Notes: a model not told the origin generated them from the sequence alone. Shown: positions 23,573 through 39,100, counted from the first letter of the stretch. The stretch: 64,000 bases of DNA from Photobacterium galatheae (GCF_000695255.1 NZ_JMIB01000027.1:124001-188000), one strand, 5' to 3'. A program made the numbers and translations.

Positions 23573-24064
23573 CTATTGACTTTTATCTTCATGAGATACC
23601 GGCTGAACATCGATAAAGTAAAAGTTAAATCCGCTTGAAATCTCAATTTCATAATTCATTCCATGTTTCAGCATAAAAGGGATCATTTTGATCGCGTTAC
23701 TTAAAGCTCTTCTTTGAGACCTTTGCTGGCTCACATCTACGGCTGGATAATTTGAGACGATCTTATAACCATCACACTCACCACAAATCGCCTTGACACT
23801 TTTCAGGTACTGATTGATTGTGTCAGCGTCAGATTTATTATCAAAACTCTTAAAGAACTGGAGTTTTCCTTCCGTAATCGATAATTTGCCAAACTCAATG
23901 TCGAGTTCTCGCTTGATAAATTCCTGCTCACCAACTTTTTGAATTTCAATTTGTTTCGAAACAGCAACAACTTGCGCAAGAATGAAGAAACAAATAAGTA
24001 ATACAATCACCGCCAATGTTGCAGATAATGCATCGGCCATCGGTGCTAAAGTATCATCATCCAT
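23573..24064 (-). CDS. MotB/ExbD-like proton channel subunit (SiiA-like)
   Basis: 163 residues. The N-terminus MDDDTLAPMADALSATLAVI resembles that of SiiA (acidic start, then an aspartate just before a single membrane helix); D11 is the candidate proton-carrying residue. The helix spans about 12-33. The periplasmic part is short and contains a weak trace of the OmpA/MotB peptidoglycan-binding fold (SQQRSQRRALSNAI), so anchoring to the cell wall is likely but not certain. It lies 92 bp after the adhesin stop and 95 bp before the MotA-like gene. Confidence 0.75.
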   Translation of the reverse strand: MDDDTLAPMADALSATLAVIVLLICFFILAQVVAVSKQIEIQKVGEQEFIKRELDIEFGKLSITEGKLQFFKSFDNKSDADTINQYLKSVKAICGECDGYKIVSNYPAVDVSQQRSQRRALSNAIKMIPFMLKHGMNYEIEISSGFNFYFIDVQPVSHEDKSQ

Positions 24065-24095
24065 ATTTACTTATTTAATATGAGAGTATAAAAAA

Positions 24096-24125
24096 AAGCG
24101 GGAGGACTACAAATCCGACCCGCTT
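24096..24125 (-). terminator. Terminator after the giant adhesin gene
   Basis: AAGCGGG (24096-24102) pairs with CCCGCTT (24119-24125) with an inner GGA/TCC pair, and the minus strand continues with a run of T (24090-24097). It lies 32 bases past the adhesin stop and separates it from the channel and exporter genes. Confidence 0.75.
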
Positions 24126-24156
24126 GTGATTGAATGTTTTTCTGTTTTATGAATGG

Positions 24157-27100
24157 TTAGTACATGGTTTCATCCAGGGTTTCTTCCGTACCATGTCCGC
24201 CAGAGACTGAAGCCAGATGGGTTTCTGTCGTCTCTGGTGCTGTCGCAGACGACGTATCCACTGACTGTGTGACGAATTTGCCACCTTCAGTCATCTGAAC
24301 AGAAACATCTGTTGCATCTGCGCTCACAGGTGCAGACCATGCGCCGCTCTCATTGATCGTCGCCTTAGATTCAACACCATCTGCAATAACCAACACGTCG
24401 GTTTCCGGATCTGCGTATCCTGACAACAGCAGCTGATCATTCGCCTGCGTCACCTCAATGTTGGACGTATGTTCAGCAGGCTGTTCAGGGGCCGTCACCG
24501 TCATTGCACCGCTTTGAATAACAGCCGTATCTCCCTGAAGATCTGTTTTCGAAATTGAGTAAGTGTAATCACCCACTACGACCGTATCCGGCACAGTGAT
24601 CACCCAATGGCCTTCAAAATCCACTTCAGCAGTCAACTTCTGCGCTTGGCTTAGGTCTTGAGTCTGGCCTTTAAGAGCCAGTTCAATAATCTCACCAAAC
24701 TCACCCGTGCCGCTCACCACACCTTCGCCGTAAACCAAGTCCAGATGAGTCTCTGTTGAAGAAATCGTCTCTGTACTGATTGCAGGCGGCGTCGCGGTTG
24801 AATCAACGTAAATCATATCGTAGTCGATCTGACTTTTATTCCCTGCTCGGTCAAGCATCTCAATCACATACAGATACTTGTTATCCGCTAAGGTATCCGA
24901 AATTTCAAACTGCCAGTTGCCGTTTTCTCCAACTGTGGTGCTGTATGACTTACCGCCAATGTGAACCATAACCGTGGCGCCAGCCTCACCCATTCCCGAG
25001 AAAATCGGGCGGCCATTGATAATCGTGTTCTCACCGGCAAATTCATTGGCTGTTGCATCCAGTGCACCTGTCCCCTGTGGCGGCGTCAGGTCAATTTCAA
25101 ACGCAACCGTCTCTTCAGTGACGATTCCTGCTGCGTTTTCAGCTCGGATGGTCACGATATGGTCACCTTCAGTCAGTCCTTGTGGCAACTCAATTTTCCA
25201 GGTGCCATCCGGGAACACCAAGAAGTCTTTCCCGCTTTCAAAGGTCACTGAACCGATTGTGATAACAATCTTGCTTGCGTGGTGATCAATTCGACCGGAA
25301 AGCTCAGGTCTCTCGTTGTTTGTCACGATATTGCCATTGACGTTCGTACCATCTTCAATGGTGATTTCAGAAAGGGCTGGCTTCTGACTTTGAATCGTCA
25401 CAGTCCCCGATTTCGATGTCGCGTTCCCGACCGCATCACTGACGGTCACTGTGTAGGTGTATTCCTGATCAGCAAGCGCAACAGGCACCGTAAATGTCCA
25501 AGTCCCATCCTGATTCAGCACAAAGTGCTCGCCACTCCTGTAAGTCACGCCCCCGATAGTCAGCGTCACTTCATTTGCCCCCGCTTCAACTTTCCCGCTG
25601 AAGGCTGGAGACTTCGTTGAAGTAATACCATCTGAGTCATCAAATCCAGTATCTGTTTCTAATTGAACAGACTCAATCGCAGGCGGCGTCTTATCAATAC
25701 CCAGATTGGTGATGATTTCTTTCTCGCCCCAGTTCGATGACGCGATCACCTTCACGGTGTAGAGACCATCTGCTAAATCTGAAAGGTTCATAAACCAAGT
25801 CCCATCAGAGTTCACGGCAGCATACTTCACAATCACGTTGCCATGTTCATCCGTAATTTCGATTTTTAGCGAGTTCCCCGGATCCCCTTTACCCGTGAAT
25901 GGGTGATTGGTCGGGTTAAACACGGCATCAGGTGCCAAATCAACCGTCAGGTTATCAATGAAGTCGACCACCAGCTTGTTCTCTGGGTTTTCTGAAAGGT
26001 TCACCTCATTCCCTGCGCGATCTCTTGAGTTCACATTAAAGTCGTACGCACCATTCTCAACAATAGGTAAATCAACCGTCCACTTCCCACTGACACTCAC
26101 TTTCGTCGTGTATTGCACGCCGTTGAGTGTCACAGTGATAGCCGCATGAGGCTCACCAAAACCAGTAACTTTGGTTGATATCCAGTTGCCTTCTGCATCG
26201 GTGACTTTATCCAGATCAGCAAGTGTCATCACTTCATTGACAGTATCAACAATCACTGTACCTCTTTTCTCAATCGCTCGGCCTGATTTCTCCAAGTAGA
26301 TAACACTGTATACGTAAGTCCCATCTGGCACATCCTGGTCACAAACAACCTTCCATTGACCACCTGTTATCACAGCTACAAAGCTCAACGTGGTATCCCC
26401 ATATAGAACCACTTTTATTCTATGCGCATTCTCTGCGTCATTTGTTCCGCTAAAGGTCGGCCTTGACGTTGCTACAATCCAATTCTTCGGATCGCCCGTC
26501 ACATCATCATCACTAGCAAGGGTCCAGTCAGAAACTGAGTCAACATCCAGCTTGAGACTTGATTCTGTCGTGTTGCCAGCAACATCACTCACGTAAACTT
26601 TCGCGTCATAAGTACCATCGGTGAGGTTCAGGGTAATATTGAAGTTCCCATTCTTATCACTCAAACCAACGTATTCCTGGCCGTTGATCACTACTTTAAT
26701 CTCCGCGCCCTTCTCCTTGTTTTTCAGTACCCCCCGGATTTGGTTGTCACTTGAAGCCAGATACCATGTATCACCATGCTTACTCCCCCCCCAAGCGCCA
26801 GACCAGCCACGCATCGATTCGATGGCTAGGGTGTTATCGATGATGAGATCTTTTTCATCGACACTGGCCACATTGCCTGTCGAGTCCTTAATTTGAATCA
26901 CATAACTGTAAGTCCCATCACTCAATGGCTCATCCGCAGGAATCGCCACTTCCCAAACACCATTTCTGGCAACTGTGGTGGTGTATGTTCTGATCACAGT
27001 GCCAGAGGCATCTTTGATCAGAACCGAGATTTCCCCACCAGCTTCACCATTTCCCTTGAAGGCTGGCGTTCTGTTCTGAGTGATCCCATCGGTATTCAAT

Positions 27101-30100
27101 ACACCAGTATCCGTGGTTTCATCAAGTGTTCCCTCAACGAATGTGCCCGTATTAATCGTGACAGTGTCACTAACATTCTCAGAGCGGTTCCCCGCTTTAT
27201 CGACTGCGTACACAGAATAGTCCACGATGCCATCTGGGAAACTTGGCATTTCAGCGCCCGCGAATTCCCACTGACCGTTCGATCCAACTTTTGTTGAGAA
27301 TGTTTCATTATCAATCACCAGAACAACCGTCGCTCCGGCCTCACCAGAACCCGAAATCTTCGGCTTATCCGTTGTGACTTCACTGGCGTTGTACTTGTTC
27401 AGATTCACCACGGGCGGCGTTGTATCAACATTGAATCGATATGTGAAGTCCCCCGTGTTCCCCGCCTTATCTGTTGCAGACAGAGTGATCGTGTATGCGC
27501 CATCACTGAGACCCGCAGACACATAATCTCCGATGTTGAGCGTCCATTTTCCTTGCTCGTCAGCCTGGATGCTGCCCAGCGAGAAGTTCGTTAAGCCTCC
27601 GCCGGAAAGCGAAGCGTTGATCGACAAGCCAGCTTCACCACTTCCACTAATGAGCGGCTTGGTTTTATTCGTCAGGTTATCCCCCTGTTCACCCGAGTCG
27701 GAAGCTTGGGCCAGTGTCGCCATCCCGTCAATTTTGGTATCAATAGTCACTTCCCCTGTGTATGGGTCACTCCGGTTCCCCGCAGAATCTTCTGCGACAA
27801 AGGTATAGGGATATTTGCCATCGGTGATCTTGTCAGGCACAACAAACTCCCATGTGCCATCCGGATTTGGCGTCACATTGTAAGTACGCCCGGCAATCGT
27901 GATGATGATTTTGGTTGCGCCCCCCGAGCTTGTCCCTGCAAAATCAAGATGCCCTTTCTTGTCTCCAGTCTGAACACCGTTGGTAATTTTATCCGTCGGG
28001 TCGCCACTGTCTGTCACAAGGTGCCCCTCAACCGAAGGCGGCGTCATATCGACATCAAACTGACCGTAAACAGGTAAGCTTGTGTTTCCAGCTTTGTCCA
28101 CCGCCGTGACTTCATACGTATAATGCCCATCTCTGACAGCATCCGGGATGGTGAACGACCACATGCCTGTTGCATTCGCCTTCGCCGTGTAGGTTTGGGT
28201 TGAAACACTGCCGCCAAAGTTCCCGGTCACCTTAATCGTGATCTCACTTGAATCCTCTGCGCTGCCTGCAAGAACCGGGTTCTTGAGGTTGGTCAGATTA
28301 TCGTCTTTGTTACCTGTATCAGAGGCTGAACTCAAACCGGCAGTGGTGGTACTTTGGGTATCAATCGTGAAATTCCCCTCATCCGGCACAGCGTTCCCTG
28401 CTTTATCCACCGCAATGACACGCCATGTGTAATCACCCTGAGGCAGATTTGAACCCACGGTGAAGCTAAATTCAGTGCCATCGACTTGCTTCCATTCCGT
28501 AAAGACAACGGTGCCATTTTTATCCAGAATTTCTAAAATTACTTTGTTTCCGCTGTCAGTCGTCCCGCTGAAGGTCGGACGCCGGGTATTGGTGATCCCA
28601 TCCGATGAAGATGCACCTGAATCTGAACCTTCATCCAGTCTTGCGTCAACGTTGTTCTTTGTATCGACCGTGATGGTATGACCGCTGCTCTCATTCGAGT
28701 TTCCTGCGGCATCAACAGCATGAACCGTATAGGTGAACTCACCTTCCCCAATATTCGTCAGCGGACAATGCCATGTTCCGTCTTCTTGAATCGTTGCCTC
28801 ATAACGCTTCGAGGTGCCATCAATTGTGATCCAAATCTTCGCGGAATCCGTGCTCGCACTCCCGGTGATGGTTGGACTTTTCTTATTCGTGACACCATCT
28901 GCATTGTCTTCCCCCGTATCATCTTCTGGGCGAAGTTTGATCGCCGCCATTTCAGGTTTCAGCGTATCGACCTCAAATTTGATGTTCTGAGAGCTGGTGT
29001 TTCCCGCTTTATCGGTCACTCGCACTTCAGCCTGATATTTACCGTCGGGGATCAGGTCGGGAACAACCACATCCCAGTGACCCGTCGCATCAACCGATGC
29101 CGTGTAGGACTTACCAGACAAGACAAGAACAACCGTTGCTCCAATTTCACCTTGACCATCGAAGCTCAGGTTTTGGTTGATGTTTGTGACACCGTCATTG
29201 ATGTACTGACCTTTATCAGAACTCGCAGACAGGCGACCGGTAATTTCACCCGGCGCCTGCGTATCCACAACAAGATCTTGATTGATCACACTTCTGTTCC
29301 CCGCTTTATCTTCGGCGATGATGGTGATCGGGTGAACCCCATCATCCCTCATTGGGATCGCAAACTGCCATGTCCCATCGGGATTGATATCAACATCAAA
29401 GGTATTCCCCGCCACTTTCACCATCAGACGAACATCTTTGAATTCGACTTTCCCGCCGATCACTGGCGTGCTGTCGTTGGTGATAAAGTCACCTTTGATG
29501 TTACTGTCTGAACCGTCTGCTAATTCAAGCGTCAGCCCGAGCGGGTCGGTTGAGTCAACAACCAGTGTTTTACTCAATGTCGACTCATTCCCTGCAGGGT
29601 CAGTTGCCGTAAAAGTGAGACTATGAGAACCCTCCGGGAATTGACCTCCAGCGCCATACAGATCACCGAGATTGATCGAGTAATTTCCGTCTTTATCCGC
29701 CACTGTGCTGATTGTTTTTGCCGGCACCGTATTCAGAGTGACAACCACGGTTGAAAACGGATCGGTCGAGCCTTCAAATACTGGCCTTCTCTCACTTGTG
29801 ACATAGTCAGTCGCTTCCCAGCCTGTATCTGAACCTTCCGCAAGACCGCCCGTAAAGTTGATGGTTCGGTCAATCGTCACGTTTCGACTGATCTCCGTGC
29901 TGTTTCCTGCCGCATCTGTCGCAACAATCGTGTACAGATGGTTGCCGTCGGCGAGTGCCTCAGTCATCTGATGAGACCAGGAACCATCCGGATTCACGAT
30001 TGCTTTGTATGTTTTGCCACCCGCAAACACAAGCGACACAGTACAACCCGCCTCCACATCACCGGAGAATTTCAACACATTATCTTTGGTAATATTGTCA

Positions 30101-33100
30101 TCCTTATCGCCTGAATTCGTTGCGTCATCCAATCCCCCCGTCAAAACTGTTGGCGGGGTTTTATCAATCGTCACAGCCATCTCGTGAGTGACCTGGTTAC
30201 CCGCCTTATCTTGTGCTTTCGCAACGATACGATAGTCACCGTCAGCCAATGCAGACAGAACATCTGCTGTCCATGTTCCGTTCGACGCAACCGTTGAATG
30301 AATGATCTCCACCTGCTCATCCGAAGCGTTGTAAACCCAAACCGTCACCTTGTCGTTCGCCTGGCCGACTCCGGAGAACCTCGGCTTATCGAAGTTCGTC
30401 AACGTATCACTGAAGATGCCAGAATTCGTTGAGTCATCCAGTTTCAGGGTGAGCGAAATCGAACGATCCACCACAAAGCTGTCACTGAAAGATGTTTCAT
30501 TCCCGGCTTCATCAACGGCATGAACAACAAACTCGTATGTACCATTCTCTAAATCCGCCCCATATTCAGCAGGATCGGTTTCCCAATGGCCCGTCTCATC
30601 TGCAACAGCATTGAGCGTCACCGAACTTCCATCCGACATTTTCAGCGTGACGGTGATCGTGGCTCTTGGATCTGAGGATCCGGAGAAAACCGGTCTTTCT
30701 GTCTTCGTATATTTATCAGAACTTGAACTCCCTGTATCTGAAGCCGCATCGAGCCGCCCATCAAGCGCAATCGAGCGGTCAACCACAAGCGTTTCTGTCT
30801 GTATCGCAACATTTCCGGCTAAATCTGTCGCGGTTACCGTAATCTGATGAGTGCCTTCTGGGTAGTTCGCAAGGTCAAGCTGCCACTGACCGCTTGATGG
30901 CACAATCAGATCATAGGTGTCCGAACCAATTTTCACGACAATTTTTGCGTCGGGTTCACCCACACCGTTAAACACAATGCGATCAGACTTGGTGATCCAG
31001 TCCCCCTGGGTATTCGTGTCACTTCCAGAATCCAGAGTAAATGTTGGTTTGATGGGTGCGACGGTATCCACCACAATAAAGTCCCTGACGACATCTGTAT
31101 TCCCTGCTTTATCCGTTGCGGTAATGATGTAGTCGTAGCGGTTATTGTTTGTTCCGTCGAGCTCCCCGACATCGATAGACCACTGTTGATCGGCCCCAAC
31201 CGTGACTTCCAAGTTTTTGCCGTCGATATTCAACACGATCTTCGCATCTGGTTCACCCGTCCCTGAGAACACAATCTCTTTCGAAGAGGTGACCCCGTCA
31301 CTGTTTTGCTCACCTAAATCAGAAGTCGTCGATAAGCCCCCCGTCACCGAGGTTGAGGTATCAATGGTCAGCTCATGTGTTTTAGACTGCCTGTTCCCAG
31401 CGGCATCCGTCGAGATAAACTCGAACACATAGACCCCATCAGAAAGAGCACTGTCTACGTCAAAGCGCCATGAACCATCCGGATTCACGGTCATCAAAGA
31501 CTCAGGCTGCAACTTACCATTCAGTTTTACCGTCATGATCGTGCCAGCCTCTGAATTTCCGCCAAATTGCGGCTTGTCATCACCTGAAATACGGGTATCC
31601 GGCACCGTCCCGTTCAGCAAATCAACCGTCAGCTCCGTTGGTGCTTGGGTATCAACGGTGAGTGAGCCACGTTGTTCAGCAACATTACCCGCTTCATCAA
31701 CAACGCGTACCACCCACGCATAAATGTCATCTGTAAGCTCATCTGCGCTTGGCAACGTCAACGACCATGTACCATCACTGTTCACAACGATGCCATTCGA
31801 TGAGGTGTACGTTTTTTTGTTGATGGAGAACGAGATACTCGAACCCAGCTCCATGGTGCCGTTCCACTGAGGCAATGAAGATTGCGTAATGCCATCCTGA
31901 CTGTCATCGCCTGTATCGTTCATCAGAACCGCCGTCACAAAAGTGCTGGTATCAATGGTGATGTCATCCTGAATCGTTTTTGAGTTCCCGGCTTTATCAA
32001 CCGACGTAATGGTGTAATCCCATTTCCCTGAAGGCAGCGCATCCGACTTCGGTATCTGAATCGACCAGGTTTTGTCATCACCCGCATACACCGTATATTG
32101 CTTGTTGTTGATTTTAATCGTGACCAGGCTGCCCGCTTCCGCTTCACCTTCGAAAGTCGGCGTATCATGCTTGGTTTTCTTATCGTCAGCCACACCACTG
32201 TCAGACGCTGAACTGAGTGCCCAGGTCAGCTCAGAGACGGTATCAATTACAAAATCGTCCCCTTTGGTCACGCGGTTACCTGCCACATCGACAGAGACAA
32301 ACTCATAGGTGTAACGACCATCACTCAACACTTCTGGCAAGGTGAACTCAAAGGTGCCATCCGGACGAACCGTCACATCATATGAAGTGGTTCCGTTAAA
32401 GTTCAGCGTAACCTGAGCGCCGGGCTGAGTGGTTCCTGCAAATGTTGGCTGTTTGACATTGGTGATCCCATCTGTGCTATCCGCACTGTCTGAACCCTCT
32501 TTGAAGCCAACCGCAATGGTATTCGTTCTGTCAACTTCAATACTGCCCTGATCGGCAGCCGTGTTTCCTGCTGCATCGGTGGCAGTAATCATGTAGTTGT
32601 AAACATCGTCTTCAAGACGATCGGGCAGTGTCAGAGCCCAGTTTCCCTGTTCATCGACAGTCGTTTCATAATTCTTGCCCGCGATGTTAATTACAATCTT
32701 CGAGCCACTTTCACCTTTTCCACTGAATTTAATGTCTTCAGATTTAGTGATTTGATCACTGGTGGAGCCAGTGTTCGTACTTGCGTCCAGTAGCCCTGAA
32801 ACGGTCGTTGATGTATCAATTTCAAGGTCATGTTTCACAACCTGACTATTCCCCGCCGCATCAATAGAAATAAACTCAAAGACGTAGTGCCCTTCAGGCA
32901 GTTCATTCGCAACGGTAAAGCGCCATGTACCATCAGGGTTCACCGTGAGCAAATTTTCAGGCTGAACGTCACCATCCAGGAGCACGAGTATCTGGGTTCC
33001 CGCTTCTGACTGACCACCAAAAGATGGAAGCTGCTCGCTGGAAATGCTTTGATCAGGCACTGAACCGTTCAGCAGATCAACCGTTAACGCGGTCGGCGCT

Positions 33101-36100
33101 GTGGTATCTACCTTGACGGTATGACTCACATGATTGACGTTACCCGCGTTATCCACGATGTTCACCACCCAAACATATTCACCATCACTCAGCGCATCTT
33201 GAGCCGGTAAAGTAAACGCCCAGGTACCATCGGGATTCACCACGATACCGCTGTCGGCCGTATAGGTTTTTTGATTGACCGTGAGGCTAATCGTCGCCGC
33301 TTGCTCCATGGTGCCGATCCAGCTTGGTGTGGTCTCCTGGGTATTCCCGTCATTTTGATTTAACCCCGTATCCGTGGTCATGACCGCCGTCAGCGCGACT
33401 TCTGTATCCACTGTCATCTTCTTGGAGAGGGTCTCTTTATTACCTGCCTTGTCAATTGCGACAATGGTGTAATCGTATGTGTCATCATCCAGTGCATCCG
33501 CAGCAGGAATCGTGACAGACCACGTCTTATCAGTACCAACAACTGTTTTGTATGCTTTGTGATTAATGGTGAGGGTGATTTCTGTGCCTACCTCAGACGT
33601 TCCTGAAAACTTAGGTTGATTAAAGTTCGTCAGGCTGTCCGATTGATCACCCGAGTTCGAATTCGCATCCAGCCCGCCAGTGACTTCTGACACCGTATCA
33701 ATGGTGAAATGACCACTTTGCTTCGCCTGGTTACCGGCGTCATCAATCGAGATAAATTCGAAGGTGTAACCGCCGTCAGAAAGCGCCTCAGGGAAGGTAA
33801 AGCTGAAACTTCCGTCAGCGTTCACGGGGATCTCAAATTTGTCGATTCCGTTAACAATCAATTGAACCGTTGCGCCTGCCTGAGTTGAACCGATGAAGGT
33901 TGGCTGTTTCACATTCGTCAGACCATCCGATTTATCTGAACCACTTTCTGAATCCGCATCCATTGAGACAGAAATCACGTTGGTTCTATCAATGACAATG
34001 GTGTCTCGCAGTTCATCCGTATTGCCTGCCGCATCTGTCGCAACAATGTGATAACTGTAGCTTCCCTCAGCCAGAGAATCCGGCATGACAAATGACCAGG
34101 TGCCATCTTCCAATACCGTGGTTTCATAAGTCACACGGTTAATCGAGATTTGAACGGTTGACCCCGCTTCACCTGAGCCACTGAATTTCAGCGCCTCAGC
34201 ATTGGTTTTCAGGTCATTCTTCGCACCTGAGTTCGTCTGCTCATCCAATCCACCCGTGATCGTTGTAGCGGTATCAATGGTAAGATCGTGACGGATTGTC
34301 TGGGCGTTCCCAGCAGCATCCGTCGACGTAAATTCAAAAATATAATCATTGTCTGCAAGCTTCTCACCCGCAACAAATCTCCAGTTCCCGTCTTCATCAA
34401 TATTGATCAGACTGCTCGGCTGAACCTGACCGTTTAATTTGACCTCAAGCCGAGTCCCTTTTTCTATCTGCCCCCCAAACTCAGGGGTCGCATGCTTAGA
34501 AATAGACTGATCAGCCACCGAGCCATTGGTCAGGCTGACGGTGAGCGCGCTTGGATCGGTAGTATCAATGGTCACCACGCCATTCACCGCGTTTGTGTTG
34601 CCAGCGGCATCAATGATATTCACCACCCAAGGGTAGTCGCCATCCGCCAGCGCATCGTTGACTGGCAGTGTAAATGACCAGGTTCCATCAGGGTTGACGG
34701 TAACTCCGTTTTCCACGGTGTACGTTTTATGATTCATGGTGAGACTCAGAGTCGCACCAATCTCCATGTTTCCGGCGAATGTCGGCTGGGTCTCAGAAGT
34801 AATACCATCGTTGTCATCGTAACCCGTGTCTGTGATCATCGCTGCGGTGACCGTCACCGTCGAGTCAATCTCCAGGGTTTCTTCGATCCTTTGAACGTTG
34901 CCAGCAATGTCAATTGTTTGAATCACGTAGCGATAAATGTCATCTGCGAGTGCATCCGCCTCTGGCAGTGTGATTGACCATGAACGATCCGCAGCGACAA
35001 TGGTTTCGTAATTTTTATGGTTCATTGTCAGAATCACTTTCGCCCCGACTTCTCCATCACCTGAGAATGTTGGCGTTTTATCTGAGGTGATGCGATCCAG
35101 CTGAACCCCTGAGTCGCTGGATGCATCCAGCCCTCCCGACAGCTCAGCCTGCGTATCAATCACAAAATGACCTTTGGCTTCGACCTTATTCCCGGCACGG
35201 TCTACAGACTCAAAAACATAGTTGTATTTCCCGTCTAACAATTCAGACGGAATTTGAAACTCAAATGTGCCATCAGGCTGAACGTCAAGGGTATAGGTCG
35301 TCGATCCATTCACGATCAGCTTCACTTCAGTGTTTGCCTGAGTCGAGCCCACAAAGGTTGGACGCTGAACATTGGTGATGTGATCACTGGCATCCCCCGA
35401 GTCGGAGCCTGCTTTCAACGCGGCTGAGATAAAGTTCGTTCTGTCAATCTCAATCGTGTCTTTCAACGTGGCCTCGTTCCCAGCCGCATCCACGGCAATA
35501 ATCTCATAGGGATACTGGCCTTCTGGCAGTTGATCAGGCACCGTATATTCCCAACGCCCATAAGCATCAACTTTCGACTCATAGGTCTTCCCACCAATAT
35601 TGATGGTCAGGTTTGCGCCTGCTTCACCCACACCAGAAAACTTGATGGTCTCAGAATTCGTGATCAGATCAGTTTTGTCGCCTGAATTACTGCTGTCATC
35701 TAAGCCGCCTTTCAACTCCGTCTCGATATCAATCGCCAGCTTCCCTTGGTAATCCGCTTTGTTTCCGGCTTTATCCACACCATGAATCACATAGTTGTGA
35801 TCGCCATGCGGAAGCGGCGTATCGATCGTCAACGCCCATGAACCATCTGTATTTGCGATCGTTTCATAGGTTTTACTGTTTATCTCGATCACGATTTTCG
35901 CGCCATTTTCAGCTTGTCCGTTGAACGTTGGCGTCTGATTCTTCGTTTTAAAATCGTCTTTCTCACCTGAATCTGAATCGACATCCAGCGCGTAAGTCAT
36001 CGTAAATTGCGTATCGACTGTCACTGAGCCTGTCATCTGGCTTCTGTTGCCAGCTAAATCTTCAACCACAACCGTGTATGGATAAGTATTATCATCAAGA

Positions 36101-39100
36101 TTGACAGGCACACGGAATGACCACTCTCCCGACGCATTGATCGTGATATCTTGCGGAGAGCGATAGATGACCGAGTCAATCATCAGCATGACACTTTCAC
36201 CTTCTGCCACCACGCCCGCGAGTTGTGGGCGGTTTTCTTTTGTGATGTTGTCGTTAAGATCCAGACCCGTATCATTTACCAAAGTCACCTGGGGCACGTT
36301 TGGCTGATTGGTGTCGATGGTGACGTATTCAACAAAAGATGATGTATTCCCCGCTACATCTAAAACGCTGTATTCAACTTTGTGGCGACCATCTAAAAGA
36401 TCGGTGGCCCACTGAATCGACCAGGTCTTATCTTCAGCAACCACAGCGCTTTGCGAAACACCGTTAATCGTCACGGTTACCGTCGCACCCAGTTCTGAAA
36501 CCCCGGTAAACAAGGGAGATTGATCACTCGTAATCTTATCGCTGTCGCTGACACCGCTATCACTGGATGCCGCTAAACGGCCCGACATAATGGCTGTCCG
36601 GTCAATCGTGATTTCGTCCTGAATCGTCTTGGTGTTTCCCGCTTTATCCTCGACCGTGATGGTCAGATGATGCGTCCCCTCTGGCAGTGGATCGGTAATC
36701 GCAAGCTCCCATTTCTCATCCTGTCCGGAAATAGCTGTGTAGCGCTTGCCATTCACCGTAAAGGTGATTTTAGAACCGGCATCCGCAGTACCTTCATATT
36801 CAGGCATCTGTTCTCTTGTAATCGCATCATTATCCTTGGAGCCCGTGTCAGAACTCGCCTTCAGGTTCGCATTTAAAGATACGGAATTATCGATTTCAAT
36901 GTTGAGGTCTTTTTCAATCCGGTTACCAGCCTGATCAATTGCAACCACATCAACACGATACTTGCCATCCTCAAGCTCAATAGGAAGCACGAATGACCAC
37001 TCACCATTGGCGTTCACTTTCACTGCTGGCGGGCCGTAAGTTATGTTGTTAATTGTCAGCTCAACAGAAGCGCCGGCTTCTGATGTACCGCTGAAGATCG
37101 GCGTCCGACTCTTGGTCACACCGTCTGTGCTACTGGAGCCTGTGTCATTCACAAGATTGATCGTCACCGCAGGCGCTTGAATGTCGATGTTGACAAAGCT
37201 TTTAATGATTTTTTCATTCCCTGCGGTATCCACAGAAATGATCTCATACTCATGACGCCCATGCGTGAGCGCATCCGTCACATCGATTGACCAGAAGCCG
37301 TCTTCAGAGGCTGTCGTTTGATAACTGGTGCCATCTGCGAAACGCAGCGTCACCTGTGCCCCCGCTTCCGTGCCGCCTTCAAAGGTCGGATTGTTATCAT
37401 TGGTCAGTTTGTCTGTTGAGGAAACCCCGGTATCACTTGTCTTCGCCAGACCGCCAGTCAGGGTATTTGTCGTATCAATCTTGATGTTACCCGTACTTTC
37501 CGACGTATTACCCGCTTTATCAGTCACAATGACACGCCAGGTGTATGGATTGTCTGGCAGCTCAATGGGCACCGTGAAGCTCCAGTTACCTTCCGAGTCA
37601 ATACTGCTCTCTGGAATGGTGTATCGTTGTCCTGCAATTTCAAGCACGATCTTTGTATTGGGTTCAGTCTTACCGGCAAACGCAGGACTGCTTTCCTTGG
37701 TAATCCCATCTGACGTATCAACACCGGTGTCTGTCACCATTTGCACAGACTCAATCACAGGATCGGTTGTATCAATGGTGACATTGGTGATCGGGAGTGC
37801 CTTTTCATTCCCCGCTGTATCCTTAATCGAAATCGCTACCGGGTAAACACCGTCAGGGATTGCATTCAGAATACTGATTGACCAGCGACCGTCTTCATCA
37901 ACCGTTGCCTTAAATTCTTTCTCTTGGATCACCAGGGTCACGGTGGCGCCCGCTTCGCCTTCACCTTTGAAGACTGGCGTGTTATTCGAGGTGACTTGAT
38001 CTGACGAACTTTCCCCCGTATCTGAGGCAGCACTAAGCCCACCAGATAGACTGATGGCCGTATCAATCACAAGGTCATGCGTGATCGATGACGGGTTCCC
38101 GGCTTTATCAATGGCATCAAAAGTGACCCTGTAATTGCTGTCACTGAGATTTTGGCCCAGTGATGCCGTCCATTGACCGTTTGCATCCACCACAAAATCA
38201 TCAGGCGATCTCAGGACGATCGTTTTGCCGCCCCCCACAACGGTGATTGTCAGCTCAGTGCCTTTTTCTAACGTGCCGCTCCACTGAGGATCTGCGTTTT
38301 TACTCACCCAATCCCCTTTGATGTTCGAGTCATTGTCCAGGAAGATGCTCGAAAGCGATGACGCGGTTGTATCTACGGTCACCTCATCCGTGAGTTCAAC
38401 CCGATTCCCTGCGAAATCTTCAGAAATCACAGTGTAGGTATGGGTCTTATCGCTCAGGTGATGGCCTGTCTGAATGCTCCACCGACCTTCGCTGTCCGCA
38501 ACGGTTGTGTACTCTTTGTTATCGATCAGCAGCGTAATCTTCGCATTGGCTTCCGTTGAACCTGCGATGACTGGCTTCGTCACATTGGTCGTTTTATCTC
38601 CCTGAATGCCTGAATCCGAAGAAACACTCAACCCACCTGTAATGGTGTTTGACGTATCAACAATCACTTTTCCTGACTGAGTGGCCGGGTTCCCCGCGGC
38701 ATCGGTGTAGGTGATCTTGAAGTTGTAGCCACTGAGGTTTTCTGCAAGGGCTTCAGGAAGCGCAAGCCGCCATGAGCCATCCGCTTCAACCATAATCTCC
38801 GATGGTGTTCGAAACACCTGACCGTCGATACTCAGTTCAATACGAGTGTCTGCCTCCGAAACACGACCGACAAAAACCAGTTGCCCTTCTTTGGTGATGA
38901 GATCATTGTCTTTTGCACCTGTATCTTTTTCCAGTGTCGCCGGTGTGAATTCAGGCGGCGTCGTATCAACGGTTAAGTCGTTTTTAAAGGACTCTCTGTT
39001 GCCAGCTGCATCAACAATACTGATTTCGTAAGGGTGTCTTCCATCCGAAAGATTATGAATTCCCTCAATTTCCCATTGCCCGGAGGAGTCAACTTGAGCG

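Noticed and set aside
24157..24495. RTX-type calcium-binding nonapeptides at the adhesin C-terminus
   Set aside because: No GGxGxDxLx repeats are present; only a short GGHGTEE-like segment near the end.
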